Assembly (NCBI GenBank): GCA_964017155.1
Contig: OZ024856.1
Coordinates: 13,842,625 to 13,906,624 of the forward strand
Length of the DNA: 64,000 nucleotides
From: Oasisia sp. SBJ-2009
Lineage: Eukaryota > Annelida > Polychaeta > Sabellida > Siboglinidae
Direction of reading: 5' to 3'
Part shown: piece after piece, positions 58,925 through 64,000 of the stretch
Layout: every line of letters starts with the position of its first letter
How positions within the stretch are numbered: position 1 is the stretch's first letter
Made by a program: the position numbers and the translations under genes
Notes under the pieces: generated by a model
Told to the model about the DNA's origin: nothing
The model's database searches: none
Seen by the model: only the letters and a program-made list of their open reading frames with translations

Positions 58925-59390
58925 GTTTATGCCTGACCACACTGACAAATGTTAATGCGTGCAACACAGTGACTGTTAGAGCTTGCAATACACTGACATT
59001 GTGACAGCCTGCAACACACTGACAAATGTTAATGTGTGTAATACACTGACACTGTTAGAGCTTGCAACACACTGATATTGTGACAGCCTGCAACACACTT
59101 ACAAATGTTAATGCTTGCAATACACTGACACTGTTAGAGCCTGCAACACACTGATATTGTGACAGCCTGCAACACACTTATAAATGTTAATGCATGCAAT
59201 ACACTGACACTGTTAGAGCTTGCAACACACTGGCATTGTGACAGCCTGCAAAACACTGACACTTTTAAAGCGTCAACATGCTGACATTGTCTGAGCCTGT
59301 AGCACTGACACATAGAGCCTACATGACACTGACACTGTTAGAACCTGCAACACTTTGACACCTTCATCGCCTGTAACACAGAGACTCCTC
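58925..59390. repeat. Degenerate tandem repeat with ~30- and ~75-bp periods
   Basis: Alternating units of ACTGACATTGTGACAGCCTG, CAACACACTGACAAATGTTA and ACTGACACTGTTAGAGC repeat about six times with point changes. Confidence 0.85.
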
Positions 59391-60104
59391 TAAGACAGTG
59401 GTAGGTGCTACTGAGGAGCCACAGTTAGAAATTTACCAGGTAGCTGAATCTGTACATCACCACAATCAAATTATTCCAGAAAAAGCCATAATGCAAACAA
59501 CTGATTATGTCTACGTTTACTTGTGTGTTTGTTTGTGTATTAATTTACATGTGTGTGCATGTACTTGCCTTATGTGCTTGTGTGTATGTATGTGTACATG
59601 TCTATGTGCTGTGTGTGTTTGTGTACATGTGTGTGCCTTCAAGCTTTCATGTGTGTAAGCACATACATGTGTTTGTTAATAACTGAGAATATCCTTCTGA
59701 ATACATCCATCACTTATGCTATGACATTTATAAAAACAGTTTCCTCACAATAATATTTCTAGTGTCATAAAAAAGAAAGTGGAGTTAAAATGGGAAAACA
59801 AAATTATGACGGAAGTAATGTGCTTTTAGAGCTCTGACACAGGATGATAAAGAGCTGGTAAGAGCTGCCAATTAACCGGTGACGTTGCCAGTTGCTCAGC
59901 TGACACAAACAAGGAACAGACTTATAATACTGAAAACGTCATGATATTTTAAAATACACTGTAATTAGTTATATTGTATGTGCCAGGAAATTATAAACAA
60001 TGCACTGACAATGGCTAGGTCATTAATGCCACTAGGATCTGTCATATATGAGCTATATCATGTATGCTCATTTGGCAGGCAGGTGGTAGGAAAAGTCTGA
60101 GAGA

Positions 60105-60135
60105 CAGAGAGACAGACAGAGAGAGAGAGAGAGAA

Positions 60136-60178
<43 letters not shown>

Positions 60179-60235
60179 CAGAGAGAGAGGGAAACAGAGA
60201 GAGAGACACAGAGAGAGAGAGAGAGAAAGAGAGAC

Positions 60236-60292
<57 letters not shown>

Positions 60293-60455
60293 GACAGAGA
60301 CAGCGAGAGAGAAACAGCGAGAGAGAGACAGCGAGAGAGAGACAGCGAGAGAGAGAGAGAGAGAGAGACATACAGACATACAGACATACAGACATACATA
60401 CAGACATACAGACATACATACATACATACATACATACATACAGACATACAGACAT

Positions 60456-60492
<37 letters not shown>

Positions 60493-60508
60493 TAGGGAGA
60501 GAGATGCC

Positions 60509-60542
<34 letters not shown>

Positions 60543-60595
60543 CAGGCTGACAGAAACAGAGATAGAGAGAAAGATAGAGAGAGAGACAGAGAGAC
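60105..60595. repeat. (GA)n, (GACA)n and (CATA)n purine-rich arrays
   Basis: Blocks of GAGAGACA, a pure GACA run (60,236-60,291), CATACAGA/CATA (60,368-60,450), again GACA, then GA. All frames are open in pieces; none is a gene. Confidence 0.95.
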
Positions 60596-61132
60596 TAGTC
60601 TGTTGCCAGCTCACCATGGGTTCTCTGTTCATCCTGAGCACCACGTGTTTCTTCGCCTCTCAGTGGAGGAACTGAAGCACTCTCTGAGACTCCTCCTATT
60701 CTACATCCCCTGTGCCAAACACCTCAGCCTCACCGACACTCACTTTCATCACACCTATCTGTTATGTTCAACATCTCTAAGTTAGGATGGAACTATCGAT
60801 TACATACAACTATATTCATATAGGACAAACCTATCGATTACACACAACAACACTCAGGACAGACATGTCTGCTGCATACAAGAAAAGTCAGAGAACAAGT
60901 AATAACAGAAAAAGTTGTCATCACATATATAATGAACTTGTACTATGCTGCACGCTACCACCACATGACATAGTCACATTTTCCCGTATTCTATTGTCTC
61001 ATTACTGTCACATGATGTACTCACACTGGACCATACTCACTGTCACGTTACTGTTACATGACATATTTACATTATGCGTTTCTCGACTGTTATATGCTGT
61101 ACTTACATTGTGCCATACTCGACTGATAGACT
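60596..61132. other. Short GC-richer segment then AT-rich sequence
   Basis: 60,596-60,780 reads open on the plus strand (PAHHGFSVHPEHHVFLRLSV), but I do not recognise it. A 25-base string around GAGACTAGTCTGTTGCCAGC occurs here and again at about 61,633-61,656, which suggests repeat ends. Confidence 0.4.
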
Positions 61133-61445
61133 TCTGTGGTATAAACAACTTTGTTATCCTATTTGCACACAAAGAAATACACAAACTTACTTGGATGTCA
61201 CCTAACCAAAGAGACAATAAACAAATTGACCACATTCTCATCAGTGGCAACGATCCTTACAAGATGTACGTTTTAGAAGAGGAGCAGATGTTGGCAGCGA
61301 TCACCACCTTGTTGTCGCACACATCAGACTGAAGCATAAAAGAACTGTAACACCGATTAGGCTGTTGAAATGGTTCGATGTCTCCAAGCTGAAAGATGCT
61401 GGCATCAGACCAGTACTGCAGTACTAGGACAGAAAGAGGAAACAC
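61133..61445 (+). mobile_element. LINE apurinic-type endonuclease fragment
   Basis: One frame reads AHKEIHKLTWMSPNQRDNKQ then IDHILISG, and after a frameshift near 61,250 another reads RSLQDVRFRRGADVGSDHHL then VVAHIRLK. HK-IH--TW-SP--R--NQIDHI and GAD-GSDHHLV are typical of the C-terminal half of LINE APE endonucleases. Dead fragment. Confidence 0.85.
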
Positions 61446-61857
61446 AATGACTGGCTGAGTGGAGACATATGGACGACAAAAAAATATCTCATCAGTTTAT
61501 TTACAAACCTTGACCCTTCGACTGTGTGAATATTTGGTCAGGATACAACAAAGTATGTCATGAATTACTTTACAAACTTTTTTCTCTGACTATAAAATCA
61601 ATGATTCTGCAAACATGAAATTTGGAATGACAGAGAGACTAGTCTGTTGCCAGCTCTCAAGTTTTTCTTACAATGTTTACACAGATATTACGTTACATGT
61701 ATCAAATCAGAACCTATAGCAATGTGTGGATAAAAATTACATCTGTGTATGAGAAATTTGGTTTGGTGACTCCCTTACAGATGTGATATGTTTATAAAGC
61801 TTGCTTGAGTGCATCTTAAACATTGCATTACCATAACACATGCATAGACAGTGTCTG

Positions 61858-61890
61858 TGGTGATGTGTGTGCGTGTGCGTGTCTGTGGTG

Positions 61891-61933
<43 letters not shown>

Positions 61934-61974
61934 CGCGTGCGCGTCTATGGTGATGTGCGTGTGTGTCTGTGGTG

Positions 61975-62024
<50 letters not shown>

Positions 62025-62110
62025 TGATGTGTGTGTGCGTGTGTGTGTGCGCGTGTGTGTGGTGATGTGTGTGTGTGTGCGCGCGCGTCGTGCGTGCGTG
62101 CGTGTGCGTG
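61858..62110. repeat. (GT)n microsatellite with interspersed GTGGTGATG units
   Basis: A long GT run, interrupted at intervals by TGTGGTGATG and GCGC steps, ending in GTGC repeats. Confidence 0.95.
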
Positions 62111-62310
62111 AGCCGTATTTTCAACATGACACGACATAGAAATGGGACGTGTTGACAATTTTTGCGGTGACGTTCGCAATTTCTCGGTCGTCGGATATTG
62201 ACCTCGGAAGACAAGACGGGGGCGCGTCATTGGAGGAGGGGGGAGGGGGTGGTAGTGTTTTGATACCTGTTCGCGGCGACGTTCACAACTGAAGAATGTT
62301 CATGGCGGAA

Positions 62311-62311
62311 C

Positions 62312-62374
<63 letters not shown>
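62311..62374. repeat. (TA)n microsatellite
   Basis: About 64 bases of pure TA. Confidence 0.95.
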
Positions 62375-62378
<4 letters not shown>

Positions 62379-62507
62379 CATATTTAAGCGCACTTCACCA
62401 TCAAAGCGTATAGGAGATACGTTATTCTAATGAAAACATTGCGAGGCACAATTGTGACGATTTATCCATCAACACACCCTAGATATGTGGCCTCTTCGTC
62501 GTCAACA

Positions 62508-62580
62508 ATCTGCATCCCAAACCGAAAAAGAAAGAATTCTCAATCGCCACACGGAAGATCGTCGACCATCTTGAAGTATT
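62508..62580 (+). repeat. Dispersed segment also present at 50,640-50,703
   Basis: Both places read GCATCCCAARCCGAAAAAGA then CCACACGGAAGATCGTCGAC and CATCTTGAAGTATTG. The copy here has 12 extra bases in the middle. Flanks differ. Identity unknown; read in one frame it gives KPKKK...ATRKIVDHLEVL. Confidence 0.7.
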
Positions 62581-62899
62581 GTTTTATTACCTAACAAAAT
62601 GATACATCGAATGACGAAAAAGACACCGTCGACAATCAACCAGTCATTTAGATTAGATATGATACATATCTGGTTAAAATAACTGACAGTTGAAGACGGC
62701 GGGTAAGCCATGGAAGGAATCTGCAAGCCGGCGAACCTCCAACCCCTTTCGGGGAGGAGGAAGTCTGATTTCCCAATGCTTCAACAGCGAAAGGAGTTTA
62801 CTCTCCTCCCGACCATGGTTACCGAAAATAAATTACACCGATCTACACCCTATAACACCCTAACATTTAACGTCCGATAATTGTGAATAAAGTCGGCAG

Positions 62900-63340
62900 C
62901 CGCTTCAATAACTTGAATTGAATCTGATGTCTCTTCCCGTGCGACCGACGTTCAATATGAAAGCCTCTTCGAGTTCCAATCCGATGGCCGTATCGTGCGC
63001 GTCGTAGGCCTATTGTTTATAGTCCACATCTCGATGTCAACGTGGCCGTTTGCTACAACAATATTGAAACGATTTAGTAGTAAGTGTATCGATAACGAGC
63101 AGCTATAGACGGCGAGTAAGAAAACGACAAAAGAAGTGAGAAAACTGACCTGCAGCGGATCCATTTCGCCTTACATTACGTCTTACATACATCTTACGCC
63201 CTTCTCGTTGTCTCGTAACTCTCGTTGTTGGGCGGAAACCGCAATCACGTGACCACTAATTGTGAGAATCCGCAGTTGCGCAATGCGCAACTTCCTGGCA
63301 AAGCAGTGACCGTTTGCGCCTGCGCCTATTCTTATATTTC
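62900..63340. promoter_or_regulatory. CpG-rich promoter-like block, with a possible tiny first coding exon on the minus strand
   Basis: CpG is visibly dense, with TTGCGCAATGCGCAA-like and TTTGCGCCTGCGCC strings (NRF1-like) and ACTTCCTGG (ETS-like). On the minus strand ATG at about 63,164 reads MDPLQ and is followed by GTCAGT, a plausible donor. No further exon is seen in the window, so the gene is unidentified. Confidence 0.35.
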
Positions 63341-63535
63341 CTGTGCGTGGATGTTCGCGGATGCGTTCGCGTATTTCTCTGTGTATTTGTGTTATTTTAA
63401 AACATTATACTTTTACCCTTGAAGGTGGACTTTTGGGACACTATCCGCCAGGGAAAATACAGAAAACAAATTGAGAGTGTACTTGTTTTTTTTATGAGAG
63501 AGTGCGCATGAATGTGCGCGCCCGCAAGTGTGTAC

Positions 63536-63958
63536 GTGTGGCAAAACGGCCCCTGGGGGTAATACGGCCCCCCGTCTTTTCTGCCAAACGAGTGAACACA
63601 AACTAACGTTGAATAGTGGAACATGATGCTGCTACCTAGCAAATACTCATAGCGACCGCAAGGCCAAACGCTACCAAAACTAAGTTCACAAACCTTTTTT
63701 AAAGTTTTGCATACCCTGTGATCTAATAATCACTCTTCGGTCAAATCGATGCTAACATGTTCACCGTGTGGTGATAAGCCAGCGACTGGTACTAATGCAC
63801 TCGCATCTATACACGTTTTCAATGACTTTCGTCGAAATGGGAGCGATATTAAAAGATTACATGTGAAGGTGAAAAAGACAACACTGTTGTGTATGATGGG
63901 GTAAGACGGCCCTGTTAGAACGGGGCAAAACGTTCCCGGGGCCGTCTTGCCCCGCCAT
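63536..63958. repeat. Four copies of a GGGGYAARACGGCCCC-like motif
   Basis: Occurrences: GGCAAAACGGCCCC near 63,540, GGGGGTAATACGGCCCCC near 63,558, GGGGTAAGACGGCCC near 63,899, and inverted GGGGCCGTCTTGCCCC near 63,938. The last two form an inverted pair about 60 bases long. This could be the end of a DNA transposon. Confidence 0.6.
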
Positions 63959-64000
63959 GCAGTTCGAATATGGTATGTAAACGCAATATAGCTGTGATGT

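Overview
This is animal nuclear DNA: large introns with GT-AG junctions, abundant microsatellites and minisatellites, and remnants of LINEs, a Penelope-like element and several inverted-repeat DNA transposons. A mollusc or other lophotrochozoan is my best guess from the style of the repeats and the retroelement peptides, but nothing in the window proves the species. Two protein-coding genes can be assembled with confidence. They point away from each other and are separated by about 29 kb. || Positions 844-9080 (minus strand) hold the first nine coding exons of mitochondrial pyruvate carboxylase: targeting peptide, the whole biotin carboxylase domain and the start of the linker, about 554 codons. 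The carboxyltransferase and biotin-carrier exons lie beyond the left edge. The introns carry a 22-bp minisatellite that touches an acceptor site, a MITE close to another acceptor, an AT microsatellite and a dispersed repeat. || Positions 9.1-38.5 kb hold no recognisable conserved coding sequence. They contain microsatellite chains (notably four different motifs in series at 33.44-34.59 kb), degenerate tandem repeats, a triplicated ~0.35-0.45 kb segment at 17-20.4 kb, a ~2.4 kb inverted-repeat element at 23.5-25.9 kb, a CpG-richer block at 30-30.9 kb that may be a promoter, a hAT-like non-autonomous element with an 8-bp target duplication (35,304-36,827), a palindromic MITE (37,688-38,165) and a tRNA-like pseudogene. 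|| Positions 38,534-49,691 (plus strand) hold a complete 11-exon TAF6L gene (TAF6-like subunit of SAGA-type coactivators, 729 codons plus stop): histone fold, HEAT-type middle domain and a long low-complexity tail. || Positions 49.8-64 kb hold retroelement debris (Penelope-like GIY-YIG remnant, LINE reverse transcriptase, LINE endonuclease), more simple repeats, and a CpG-rich promoter-like block at 62.9-63.35 kb. || The most unusual pattern is that repeat sequence coincides with splice junctions. In TAF6L, the donor of exon 7 is copied seven more times in a ~66-bp array, the acceptor regions of exons 8 and 9 are copied in 53-bp and 43-46-bp arrays, and the acceptor of exon 5 sits on the TTA-rich tail of a dispersed repeat. 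In pyruvate carboxylase, the acceptor of exon 4 is the edge of a ~1 kb minisatellite.
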